Below, in pieces: positions 52,501 to 60,021 of a DNA stretch of 64,000 nucleotides (position 1 is the stretch's first letter; every line of letters begins with the position of its first letter). The stretch is from AC-32 sp963763475 (GTDB lineage Bacteria > Actinomycetota > Thermoleophilia > Gaiellales > Gaiellaceae): positions 310,001 through 374,000 of the forward strand of contig CAVXOR010000002.1 in assembly GCA_963763475.1 (NCBI GenBank). The letters are read 5' to 3'. A program made the translations under genes and the position numbers. A model generated the notes under the pieces. That model had not been told where the DNA came from. It searched no databases and saw only the letters and a list, made by a program, of their open reading frames with translations.

Positions 52501-52737
52501 TCAAGGGCCGCGAACGACCGTGACGAGCTCGCCTAGGTTCCACTCGTGGACGAAATCGTCGCCCTCTGCCGCTCGTATCCTTGCGCGGACGGTCGTCGGC
52601 GTTCGCTCAATGTCTCGGACGACCTTCGCCTCGACAGTTGCTTCCTGGCCGGGAAGATGAACCAGGACCACGTCGCCCATCTCGAGTCGCTGAGCCGGCA
52701 CTTCGATCGCCACTCGCTCGATCCTAGATGCTCCCAT
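52501..52737 (-). CDS. hypothetical small protein
   Basis: A 78-residue beta-rich protein (IERVAIEVPAQRLEMGDVVLVHLPGQEATVEAKVVRDIERTPTTVRARIRA). It resembles a small SH3-like or OB-like barrel, but I cannot assign a family. It lies in the tRNA-Lys island, downstream of the FGE-like gene on the same strand. Confidence 0.5.
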   Translation of the reverse strand: MGASRIERVAIEVPAQRLEMGDVVLVHLPGQEATVEAKVVRDIERTPTTVRARIRAAEGDDFVHEWNLGELVTVVRGP

Positions 52738-52795
52738 CGCAATAGCCGAGCTGCGAGCGCGGGTAGTTCGCTTGCGAGCGAGATGCTCCGAGGCG

Positions 52796-53761
52796 TCAGC
52801 CGCTGGTTCGGACGATGCACCTGAAGCCGATATGGCCCGTCGATGTATCGAGAGCCTCGCCCTGGCGCGCGGCGGGCCGGTAGCGCAAGCAGTAGTTCGG
52901 AGCGCAGAGGTGTGAGCCGCCCTTGATCACCCTCCGCGGGATCGTCTCACCGGGCGCAGAGCTCGTGGCGGCGCTCGCGACCCGCGGGTTGCGAGGGATG
53001 CAGCAGGGGCTCTCGACCTCGTCCGGGTGCTGCATCGTGAAGAAGTCGGTCGTCCACTCCCAGACGTTGCCGGTCATGTCGTAGAGCCCGTACCCGTTCG
53101 GCGGGAACGAGCCGGCCGGAGAGGTGCCTTCGTAACCATCGAGCTTCAGGTTCTGCCAGGGAAACTCGCCTTGCCAGGTGTTCGCCATCGGCTTTTCGTC
53201 AGGGAAGTGCTCGTCGCCCCAGCTGAACACCGCACCTTCCAGCCCGCCGCGAGCGGCGTACTCCCACTCTGCCTCGGTCGGCAGCTCCTTCCCGGCCCAC
53301 GCTGCATAGGCCTCGGCGTCCTCGTAGGCGATCTGCACGACCGGGTGACGTTCGCGGCCGTTGATCGTCGATCCCGGTCCCGCGGGCCGCTTCCAGTAGG
53401 CGCCGGGGACGTACTCCCACCAGTTGCGGAAGTCGCGTATGTCGACCGGCCCTGCCGTCTTACGGAAAACGAGCGAGCCGGGGACAAGCAGCTCCGGGTC
53501 GGCGTCCGGGTAGAGCGCCGGATCGAGCGGCCGCTCGCAGAAGGTCACGTAGCCGGTCTCCCGCACGAAGCGGCGGAACTCCGCGGCGGCCACCGGCCGC
53601 TCGTCCATCCAGAAGCCGTCCACGGCGACGCGATGCACCGGGCGCTCTTCCGGGTAGAAATCCTCCGAGCCCATCCGAAACTCGCCCGCGGGAATCCAGC
53701 GCATGTTCTCGAACGGAGGCGGGCTCGCCGCCTTTGCGTCAGATGCGAGCGCCGGTCTCAC
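52796..53761 (-). CDS. formylglycine-generating enzyme (SUMF1 family)
   Basis: A protein of about 321 residues of the FGE-sulfatase family. It begins with MRWIPAGEFRMGSEDFYPEERPVHRVAVDGFWMDERPV and contains PTEAEWEYAARGG and NVWEWTTDFF, all family markers. Near the C-terminus, KGGSHLCAPNYCLRYRPAARQG carries two Cys five residues apart, matching the copper-binding catalytic pair of true FGEs, so catalysis is likely. FGE converts a sulfatase active-site Cys to formylglycine. No sulfatase with CxPxR is in the window. GTG 53761 is used; ATG 53704 is possible. It lies within the tRNA-Lys island. Confidence 0.85.
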   Translation of the reverse strand: MRPALASDAKAASPPPFENMRWIPAGEFRMGSEDFYPEERPVHRVAVDGFWMDERPVAAAEFRRFVRETGYVTFCERPLDPALYPDADPELLVPGSLVFRKTAGPVDIRDFRNWWEYVPGAYWKRPAGPGSTINGRERHPVVQIAYEDAEAYAAWAGKELPTEAEWEYAARGGLEGAVFSWGDEHFPDEKPMANTWQGEFPWQNLKLDGYEGTSPAGSFPPNGYGLYDMTGNVWEWTTDFFTMQHPDEVESPCCIPRNPRVASAATSSAPGETIPRRVIKGGSHLCAPNYCLRYRPAARQGEALDTSTGHIGFRCIVRTSG

Positions 53762-53838
53762 CCAGGCTGAAGTGTAGGCCGATGGAGATCGTCGGCCGCA
53801 AGCAGGGTCGTTCGGTTTCGCTCGCCCGACGGGCTGAA

Positions 53839-53855
53839 TCACCCAAAAGGTACGA
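53839..53855 (+). promoter_or_regulatory. TCRYCC-N5-GGRYGA palindrome upstream of the LURP-like gene
   Basis: TCACCC-AAAAG-GTACGA (one mismatch). GAGAGT begins 22 nt downstream. A 12-codon reading frame (ATG 53890, MYKQVATVRVRP) begins exactly 34 nt downstream, possibly a leader peptide. Confidence 0.65.
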
Positions 53856-53993
53856 CGACTGCGCCGGCCCGAGTATCGAGAGTGGAGCGATGTACAAGCA
53901 AGTGGCCACCGTTCGAGTTCGGCCCTGAAGCAGGTGACGGTAGAAGCCAAGTGACCTGATCACTCTCAACACGACCAGGACGAAGGAGGCGGC

Positions 53994-54509
53994 ATGCCAC
54001 TGCTACGCAATCGAGGTGACTCTTCGGGAACGCATTACCAGATGCGAGAGAAGATGTTCTCGATCGGCGACGACTTCTGGGTCGAGACCGACGGCGGCGA
54101 AAAAGCGTTCAAGGTGAACGGAAAGGCGCTCCGAATCCGCGACACATTGGTTCTCGAAAGCCCAGCTGGCGAGGAGCTGTACACGATCCAGGAGAAGAAG
54201 CTCCGCGTGCGCGACACGATGGAGGTCGAGCAAGCTGGCAAGACGGTTGCGACGATCAAGAAGGCGCTCATCAGTCCGCTTCGCGACCGCTACTCGGTCG
54301 AGGTCGAGGGCGGCAACGACCTCGAGGCCAAGGGCAACGTCGTCGACCACGAATACAAAATCGAGCGCGACGGCGACAAGGTGGCCGAGATCTCGAAGCG
54401 CTGGTTCCGCGTCCGCGACACGTACGGCATCGAGATAGCGGACGACCAGAACGACGCCCTCATCGTCGCTGTCGCCGTCTGCATCGACCAGATGGGCCGC
54501 GGCGAGTAG
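53994..54509 (+). CDS. LURP-one-related / scramblase-like protein
   Basis: A 171-residue protein of the LURP-one (DUF567, tubby-like) fold: YQMREKMFSIGDDFWVETDGGEKAFKVNGKALRIRDTLVLES, then repeating strands (KKLRVRDTMEV, RWFRVRDTYGIEI). No membrane segment. An AAGGAGG ribosome-binding site is present. The membrane protein at 54518 follows closely. The palindrome promoter lies about 140 nt upstream. Confidence 0.8.
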   Translation: MPLLRNRGDSSGTHYQMREKMFSIGDDFWVETDGGEKAFKVNGKALRIRDTLVLESPAGEELYTIQEKKLRVRDTMEVEQAGKTVATIKKALISPLRDRYSVEVEGGNDLEAKGNVVDHEYKIERDGDKVAEISKRWFRVRDTYGIEIADDQNDALIVAVAVCIDQMGRGE

Positions 54510-54517
54510 CCGCCTCG

Positions 54518-55389
54518 GTGAGCCAGCGGGTCGAGCAGAGCGCGGAAGCTCCGGGCACGGGCGGAAGCCGCCTCGGGGCAGCGCGGGATTGGCTGAGCGG
54601 GAGGGCAAACACCAGCCTGGGCCGCCTCGCGCTGCTCTGGTTCCGCCGCTACTTCGAGGCAAGCCGCAACTCAGGTGCGGCGACCTCGACGTACGTGATG
54701 TTGTCGGTGTTCCCGACGGCACTTGTCGTCATCGCAGTCTTCAACCTCGCCAGGGGAGACGAAAACGCCTTCGCCGACCAGCTGATCACTCACATGAACC
54801 TCGAAGGGTCGACCGCCAGCGTCGTTGACGACCTGTTCGGCACCACCGCGAACAATCTCCTGGCGGCCTCATTGGCAATCGTGATCGGCTTCCTGCTCTG
54901 GGGACTCTCCATCGGCCAGCAGTACCAAGACCTCTACGCGCGCGCCTGGCGCATCCACGTAGGCACGGCGGCGGACCAGGTGCGCTTTACGATCTGGTTC
55001 TTCGTCTCCAGCGGGCTGATCGCGCTGATGACCGTCTCGGCGGCGGAGCTTCGGGCCGCCGGTTGGCTTGCGCTGGTTCCGGCCTGGATCGCCGGTTCCA
55101 TGGTCTTCTGGCTGTGGACGCCGCGCTTCCTGCTCCACCGCCAGGTCCCACTTCGCTCGCTCTTGCCCGGCGGGCTCTTAGGGACCTTCGTCGTCGGCGG
55201 GACGATCGCGACCTCGCCGCTCTGGATCGGGCCGAGGTGGATCAGAACGCGAAGGCGTTCGGAGCATTCGGTGTCGTGATCGGGATCCTTGCCTACGTCC
55301 TGATCGTCGTCACGCTCTCGATGGTCTGTGCCGTCTTCTCGCCGGTCTGGGCGGAGTGGCGACAAGGCGAGAGCGACCGGAAGGGCTAG
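54518..55389 (+). pseudogene. YihY/BrkB-type membrane protein, one frameshift
   Basis: A membrane protein of the YihY/virulence factor BrkB family with about six helices. The first frame (to 55279) contains the N-terminal amphipathic part and the helices (ASTYVMLSVFPTALVVIAVFNLA, LLAASLAIVIGFLLWGLSIGQQYQDLYARAW). At about 55225-55240 homology passes to another frame (QNAKAFGAFGVVIGILAYVLIVVTLSMVCAVFSPVWAEWRQ). A single-base change would join the parts to about 290 residues. Either a recent frameshift or base-call error. GTG start 8 nt after the LURP-like gene. Confidence 0.78.
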
Positions 55390-55415
55390 CGGCCATTTGA
55401 GCAGGCTTTCCCTGA

Positions 55416-55488
55416 TGGGCCGGGCAGGGATCGAACCTGCGACCTTGGGATTAAAAGTCCCCTGCTCTACCAGCTGAGCTACCGGCCC
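55416..55488 (-). tRNA. tRNA-Lys (TTT)
   Basis: A complete cloverleaf on the minus strand: acceptor GGGCCGG/CCGGCCC, D-arm TAGCTCAGCTGGTAGAGCA, anticodon loop CTTTTAA (UUU), T-arm GCAGGTTCGATCCCTGC, and discriminator A; no CCA encoded. It is the site of the island whose displaced copy lies at 52203. Confidence 0.95.
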
Positions 55489-55511
55489 CGGCGCGAGGGT
55501 ACCCTCCCGCG

Positions 55512-55970
55512 GTGGTCAGGATCGACTTCGCGGTGGAGGTCGCACGCCCCCCAGAGGAGGTCTTCGCGCGGCTGGTCGATCTCGACCGGCTGCCCGAGTG
55601 GCAGGCGAGCGCGCTCGGCTCCAGCGCCGAGGGTCCGCTCGAGCAGGGCGCGCGCATCAACGAGCGCCGGCGGGTGCTGGGCCGCGAGCTGGAGAACGAG
55701 CTCGAGGTGACCGCCTACGAGCCGCCGAGGCGGCTGACGCTGAAGGCGCTCGGCGGCCCGGTTCCGTTCACCGTCGACCACGAGCTGACCGAGAACGGCG
55801 GTTCGACCCTCCTCCGCGTGATCGCCGAGGCCAAGCCAGGCACGTTCATGAAGCTGGCCGAGCCGGTGCTCGCCCGGACGGCCGAGGAGGAAATGCGCAA
55901 GGACTTCGAGCGCCTGAAAGAGCAGCTCGAGGGCGAGGGCTATCCTTCCGAGGCCGCCCCCGTCGACTAG
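55512..55970 (+). CDS. SRPBCC-family protein
   Basis: A 152-residue START-fold protein: an N-terminal strand (VRIDFAVEVARPPEEVFARLVDLDRLPEWQ), middle beta strands (LTLKALGGPVPFTVDHELTENGGSTLLRVIAEAKPG) and a long C-terminal helix (AEEEMRKDFERLKEQLEGEG). It binds a hydrophobic ligand. GTG start at 55512. Unusually, its last 15 bases form the 5' end of tRNA-Glu. Confidence 0.85.
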   Translation: MVRIDFAVEVARPPEEVFARLVDLDRLPEWQASALGSSAEGPLEQGARINERRRVLGRELENELEVTAYEPPRRLTLKALGGPVPFTVDHELTENGGSTLLRVIAEAKPGTFMKLAEPVLARTAEEEMRKDFERLKEQLEGEGYPSEAAPVD

Positions 55971-56028
55971 CGGCCTAGGTCACAGCCCTTTCAAGGCTGT
56001 AGCACGGGTTCGAATCCCGTCGGGGGCA
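55956..56028 (+). tRNA. tRNA-Glu (TTC)
   Basis: Acceptor GCCCCCG/CGGGGGC, D-stem GAC/GTC, anticodon arm CAGCC-CTTTCAA-GGCTG (UUC), T-arm ACGGG-TTCGAAT-CCCGT, discriminator A. The first 15 nt overlap the coding end of the SRPBCC gene. Confidence 0.92.
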
Positions 56029-56031
56029 CTC

Positions 56032-56104
56032 GGGCGGTTAGCTCAGTTGGGAGAGCGCCTGCCTTACAAGCAGGAGGTCGGCGGTTCGAGCCCGCCACCG
56101 CCCA
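56032..56104 (+). tRNA. tRNA-Val (TAC)
   Basis: Acceptor GGGCGGT/ACCGCCC, D-arm TAGCTCAGTTGGGAGAGC, anticodon loop CTTACAA (UAC), T-arm GGCGG-TTCGAGC-CCGCC, discriminator A, no CCA. It marks the left end of the second island; a displaced 3' half lies at 63381. Confidence 0.95.
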
Positions 56105-56110
56105 TCGCCG

Positions 56111-56136
56111 GAAACCCGCTGCAACGGGCGGGTTTC
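56111..56136 (+). terminator. terminator of the tRNA cluster
   Basis: A 9-bp stem GAAACCCGC/GCGGGTTTC (arms 56111-56119 and 56128-56136) closely follows tRNA-Val. Confidence 0.8.
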
Positions 56137-56177
56137 AGTCATGCCCACCTGCCACTACGCGGGAAGCGTAGCGGCTC

Positions 56178-56201
56178 GTGAGTCAGGTTCTAGTCAGGTT
56201 C
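56178..56201 (+). repeat. island-end repeat, left copy
   Basis: Two direct AGTCAGGTTC units separated by one T, preceded by GTG. An identical 24-bp block sits at 63254-63277 near the other end of the island. Possibly integrase arm-type sites (inference). Confidence 0.7.
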
Positions 56202-56505
56202 GGTCGCTGCTGGACGGCTGACGCGACACAAACGCGCGTCGCCGTCCCGGCCGATCGACCACCGGCCGCAGAGCCGTCAGAGGGGGACTTCGACCCGCTC
56301 CCAGACCTAGAGAAACCCGTCCGTGGCGCCGCGAGGCGGCGCGGCAGACGGAGCGAGCAGTCCAACATGTTGGACTCGCGCGGTAACGCACGACCTGGGC
56401 GCGCTCGAGCTCCGGGCCGACGACGAACGCTGACAGCAAACGGCAGAAATCCGAGGCGCACTGCTTCCTCCGCAAGGGGGCAGGGCGCCTTCGACCCGCC
56501 TCTAG
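56202..56505. other. non-coding stretch in the tRNA-Val island
   Basis: About 300 bp with short low-quality frames on both strands and a stop (TAG at 56503) ahead of the next frame. I see no gene, hairpin or integrase fragment that I can support. Confidence 0.4.
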
Positions 56506-57216
56506 CGCCGGCAGGAGGTCAGAGTCGCCTCCACGGCGTGTCAAAGCTGCGTCTCGCGGCAATATCCACGGATCGACAGGAACGAGATCGAATCGGAACT
56601 AACGCAGCTCGAGCAGGAGCTGGAGCACGTCACCCAGCTCGCCGAGGAAAGCGACGCGGCGCTAGCGGCGCTCGAGGCGGAGCGCGTCGAACGTGAGGGC
56701 CGGCTACAGCTCGCGCGGCGAGCCAAAGACGACTTCGAGCGCCGCATCGAAGCGAAGCGCCTCGAACTTCAGCGCGCCGAAGCCGAAGCCCTGATCGAAG
56801 AATTGGATCGTTCAATCGCCCGCCGAGGCACGGCCGCCGAACTTCTTGCGTCCGCCGTAGAGGCCGCCGTCGCGAGACTGCATGAATACAGGGCCGAGCA
56901 CGAAGCTGTCATGAGCGCTTGGCAGACGGTCCGCAAGCAGCCGACTGCGCGCGAAGCCGTCGAACCAGAGACGGCTCGCGCAGCCGAGCACGAACCGGCG
57001 GCAGCGACGCAATCGATCGAGCTGCTCACCGATACGGTCCGCGAGCATTTCGAGAGCCAGCTCGAGCGTGAACTTGTGGAGGCAGCCGCCCGAAGTCCGA
57101 TGGGTTACGAGATTCAGAAGCTTCCAGCTCACCTGCAGGCGCTTGCGCGAGAGAGACGTCTCGCAGTGTTTCGAGAGAGGAAGGACACGGCCGGGCCTCT
57201 GCGCGATGACACCTAG
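56506..57216 (+). pseudogene. coiled-coil protein fragment without a clear start
   Basis: An open frame of about 236 codons bounded by a stop at 56505. From residue 25 it is a long heptad-type coiled coil (IESELTQLEQELEHVTQLAEESD, VEREGRLQLARRAKDDFERRIEAKRLELQRAEAEALIEELD) followed by more charged helices. No ATG, GTG or TTG occurs until TTG 56803, deep inside the coiled coil. The 5' end was probably lost, or a CTG is used. Family not recognised. Island gene. Confidence 0.55.
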
Positions 57217-57719
57217 CTGCGCCCCGCCGTCCCGCTACGCCCTAACCGCTCAGGACCAGAATAGATCACTACCCCGGTTCTCGAGCTACTTCCGAGAAGC
57301 CATTCCTGCTCGTGGTCGAGGACGCAGGTTTTCCTGATTCGGAGCGGTAAGAAGGCGGGCGGCGGCACGGGGGAGAAGGAGCGCGAGCCGTGCGGCAGCC
57401 CGGGCTCTTTCTGCCGCCTCCCTCGTCCTAAGCGGCCACTAGCTAGGCCACAGGAGAAGGCGTAGAGTCGTCTACGGGCCCGGGGGCGTTCCGTTTGCGG
57501 GTTGCCCTCCCCCTCCGCGGGATTTGTGATCAGCTCCTCGGCCCTCGCCTCATACTCGCGCCATTAAGAGTCGCAGGTGCAGGCGCCGGCCGCGCGAGTG
57601 TGGCGCGGCTTCTGCGGCGTCTTCTTCATCTGGGACCCCTTTGCAACTGATGACGGGTAGTCAGGGGCGCCGACGTCCCCTCCAGACGCCGGCGCCCGAT
57701 TCGCTGCTTGCCTACGCGG
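57217..57719. other. gene-free stretch in the tRNA-Val island
   Basis: About 500 bp with only shadow frames. A weak GAGCC/GGGCTC hairpin near 57396-57414 followed by TTTCT could be a terminator. Nothing else supportable. Confidence 0.4.
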
Positions 57720-58016
57720 CTACTTGCGGCGGCGCAAGGCGCCGACCGGCAGGTGGCCCACGCCGGCCTTGGCCAGCCCGCGGCTGACGATGTAGCCGGT
57801 CGCGACGATGGTTACGTAGAGCCACGCACGCCGGTCACCGAACGAGTCGGAGACCGCGGCCGCGATCAAGATCGCGACGATGATCCCGACCATCGCCCAG
57901 AACTCGGTCGTCAGCACCGACCACTTCGTCTCGTCGTGCAGTCCGGTTGCTCGCTCGCCGAGCGTCTCGGCTGCGTAGCCCTCGGGCTCCTTCAGCCCGA
58001 CTTCGGATGTCGCCAT
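57720..58016 (-). CDS. hypothetical small membrane protein
   Basis: A 98-residue protein with a soluble N-terminus (LGERATGLHDETKWSVLTTEFWAM) and two hydrophobic stretches (VGIIVAILIAAAVSD and AWLYVTIVATGYIVSRGLA). GAGGGG lies 6 nt before the ATG. No family assigned. Actinobacterial genomes have many such proteins. Confidence 0.65.
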   Translation of the reverse strand: MATSEVGLKEPEGYAAETLGERATGLHDETKWSVLTTEFWAMVGIIVAILIAAAVSDSFGDRRAWLYVTIVATGYIVSRGLAKAGVGHLPVGALRRRK

Positions 58017-58177
58017 ACCTAACCCCTCCTCGTGTAGCTGGAAGTCGCTTTTGACCGCGCCCGCCGCGATTAAACGCCAGGCGAACGGTCGTCGCGGACG
58101 CGTGTCTAGGCCCGTGTTTCACGAGCCTCAGGCAGAGAAGAGAGAGCCTCACTGCACCCGAACCTGGAGGAGGGGAA

Positions 58178-58360
58178 ATGGCCAACCCGGTTCCCGCCGG
58201 AAGCGACGTATCCGCTGGCAACTACGAGTGCACGAGCTGCGGCAACACGATCCACGTGGGCTCCACGAAGCACCTCCCGCCGTGCCCAACCTGCGGCAAC
58301 GGCCAGTGGGAGACATTGTCCGGCGGCGACAGCGTCGACGACCCCTACCCGAACAACTAA
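58178..58360 (+). CDS. small zinc-ribbon protein
   Basis: A 60-residue protein with two CxxC knuckles (YECTSCGNTIHVG and LPPCPTCGNGQWETL), giving a rubredoxin-like zinc ribbon, and an acidic tail. A strong GGAGGAGGGG precedes the ATG. Similar to widespread zinc-ribbon-containing stress-related small proteins; function unknown. Confidence 0.75.
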   Translation: MANPVPAGSDVSAGNYECTSCGNTIHVGSTKHLPPCPTCGNGQWETLSGGDSVDDPYPNN

Positions 58361-58827
58361 AGGGACGTCGAGGCCCAGCAGACAAGGGTTCGCACAGGCT
58401 GGCCAATAAACCCGGACGGCAAGGCAGAGCTGGGCCAAGCGCTCCCAGGCGCCCCGCGCATCGGCGACCCCATCGGGGAGACCCCGAGCGCCTGACCCAC
58501 TCTCTTAGACGTTGCGCGAGCGGCAGCGGGCCTGACGCAGGTGGGTCATATGCAGCCTGCTCAACCGGCAGCTCGCGGGGCGGGAGATACAGTCGAGGGC
58601 CGGGCGGACCTCGGACTTCCGCTCCGGGTCCGCCAACCCTGAGCAGGAAGCACTTTCCCTCTGGGGTCTGCCCGGCCTTCGGTAGGAAGATGCCGCCTCG
58701 TACCGGTGCCTTGCGCTGAGCGTTCGCTCCCCAACTGCCGCGCAGGCCGAGCTGGGCGTCAGCTGAGGCGAACTGGAAGTCTGACCAGGAACGGCTGGGG
58801 CGGGGACGTAAGGACACCTCAGGCTGC
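58361..58827. other. gene-free stretch
   Basis: About 470 bp. Frames here are short, proline/arginine-rich and unsupported. No clear hairpin or regulatory motif seen. Confidence 0.4.
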
Positions 58828-59154
58828 CTACGTCTCCCGCGGGTCGTCCTCCTGAGCCTCGTGCGCGGCCTGGCCCTCTTTCTCGACGACCAGGAAGCGT
58901 TCGGTCTGCTCGACGACGTGTTCGACGCCAGGATCCTCGTGCCCGGGCAGCACGACGAACTGGGTCGCTACGGCACGGACTGCCTCGTACTCTGCTCGTG
59001 TCGCACTGACTTTCTCGACACAGTCCGTGTCGTCGCACTCGCAGAGAAACTCCATCGGCACATCGTCAGGCGCAAGGGCCGTGCCGACGTCCTCGATCCG
59101 CTCGTTGACCTCCCGGAAGAGGGCCTCGTTCCTTTCTCGAGGGTCGCCTGGCAT
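58828..59154 (-). CDS. CEC-motif protein, paralogue 1
   Basis: A 108-residue protein: an N-terminal amphipathic helix (RERNEALFREVNERIEDVG), the motif FLCECDDTDCVEKVSATRAEYEAVRA, then VVLPGHEDPGVEHVVEQTERFLVVEKEGQA. The three Cys (CxC-x5-C) suggest metal binding. A near copy of equal length lies next to it on the same strand with a 2-nt gap. Uncharacterised family common in soil actinobacteria. Confidence 0.75.
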   Translation of the reverse strand: MPGDPRERNEALFREVNERIEDVGTALAPDDVPMEFLCECDDTDCVEKVSATRAEYEAVRAVATQFVVLPGHEDPGVEHVVEQTERFLVVEKEGQAAHEAQEDDPRET

Positions 59155-59156
59155 CG

Positions 59157-59483
59157 CTACGAGACCTGTCGGGCTTCGCGTTCGACGATTTCCCGCTCCT
59201 TACCCTGCTTCTCGACCACCGTAAAGCGGTCGTACTGCTCAACCACAACCTCTCCTGCGCTCAGGTCCTCATGGCCGGAAACGACGAAGAACCGGGCCGG
59301 GTGGGCACGGACTGCCTCGTACTCGGCGGGGGTGAGCTCGACGCGCGCGAGACAGCTCATCTCCCCGCACTCGCACAGGTAGGGCACTTTCTCCACCCTC
59401 CCGCCGGCCACTTGGTCGATGCTCTCATTTCCAGCTCGGAAGATCGTTTCGTTCTTCGCCAGCCTCGCAGAGCGCTCGTCCAT
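59157..59483 (-). CDS. CEC-motif protein, paralogue 2
   Basis: A 108-residue protein of the same family: KNETIFRAGNESIDQVAGG, YLCECGEMSCLARVELTPAEYEAVRAHPARFFVVSGHEDLSAGEVVVEQYDRFTVVEKQG. The CxC-x5-C motif is conserved. ATG 59483 is preferred because homology starts there and both paralogues then have 108 residues. First gene of the two-gene unit. Confidence 0.75.
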   Translation of the reverse strand: MDERSARLAKNETIFRAGNESIDQVAGGRVEKVPYLCECGEMSCLARVELTPAEYEAVRAHPARFFVVSGHEDLSAGEVVVEQYDRFTVVEKQGKEREIVEREARQVS

Positions 59484-59565
59484 CGCGAAGAGCCTCTTCC
59501 CCCGGTCTGCTCTTTCTCGAACACGCTGTCGCCGGCGGCTTCGCCTCGCGAGCGACTCGACGGTC

Positions 59566-59939
59566 ATCCTGCCCACGCACACGCCGGGCGCTCGCTACTC
59601 GAAGGTCACGCGGGCGACGATCGCGAGCACGATCTGCAAGAAGGGCTGGACGGCGACGATCCGAGCGCCAGCGAGCTACACAAACGCGCTCTAGAGAGCA
59701 CAGCTTGCAGAATGGCACTACACCGATCAGAACCCGAGCCACTACGAGGAGGATCACCTGATCTCGCTCGAGGTGGGCGGCGCTCCACGTTCCGCCCGCA
59801 ACCTCGGCCAGAGCCGCACTCGCAGTCACGCCAGAGCGACCCGCGCGAGAACGCTTGGAAGAAGCCGGTCCGTGAGGGGACGCCTGACGCTCAGGCGGGC
59901 GCAGAAGCTCGAGCTTGCCTACAACGCAAGCTCGGCTGA
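59566..59939 (+). pseudogene. decayed DHLI-motif (HNH-like) protein gene
   Basis: Fragments of one protein family are readable in changing frames: TPGARYSKVTRATIAS, an in-frame TAG at 59692, then EWHYTDQNPSHYEEDHLISLEVGGAPR, a shift near 59800 to PEPHSQSRQSDPRENAWKKPV and another near 59880 to RLTLRRAQKLELAY. Intact relatives contain YEEDHLIPLELGG...NLWPEP and are small actinobacterial proteins that look HNH-nuclease-like. One stop plus two shifts make it a clear pseudogene. Confidence 0.7.
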
Positions 59940-60021
59940 GCCTCTGGCGAGAGCACGCTCGCCCAGGCCAGGAGCAGCTTTCTCGGAACAGAATGAGGCC
60001 AACTCCGAGGAGGAGGCCACC

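Noticed and set aside
53761..53855. The 53839 palindrome driving the FGE gene on the minus strand
   Set aside because: No nAnnnT at +22 in that direction and the nearest start is 77 nt away.
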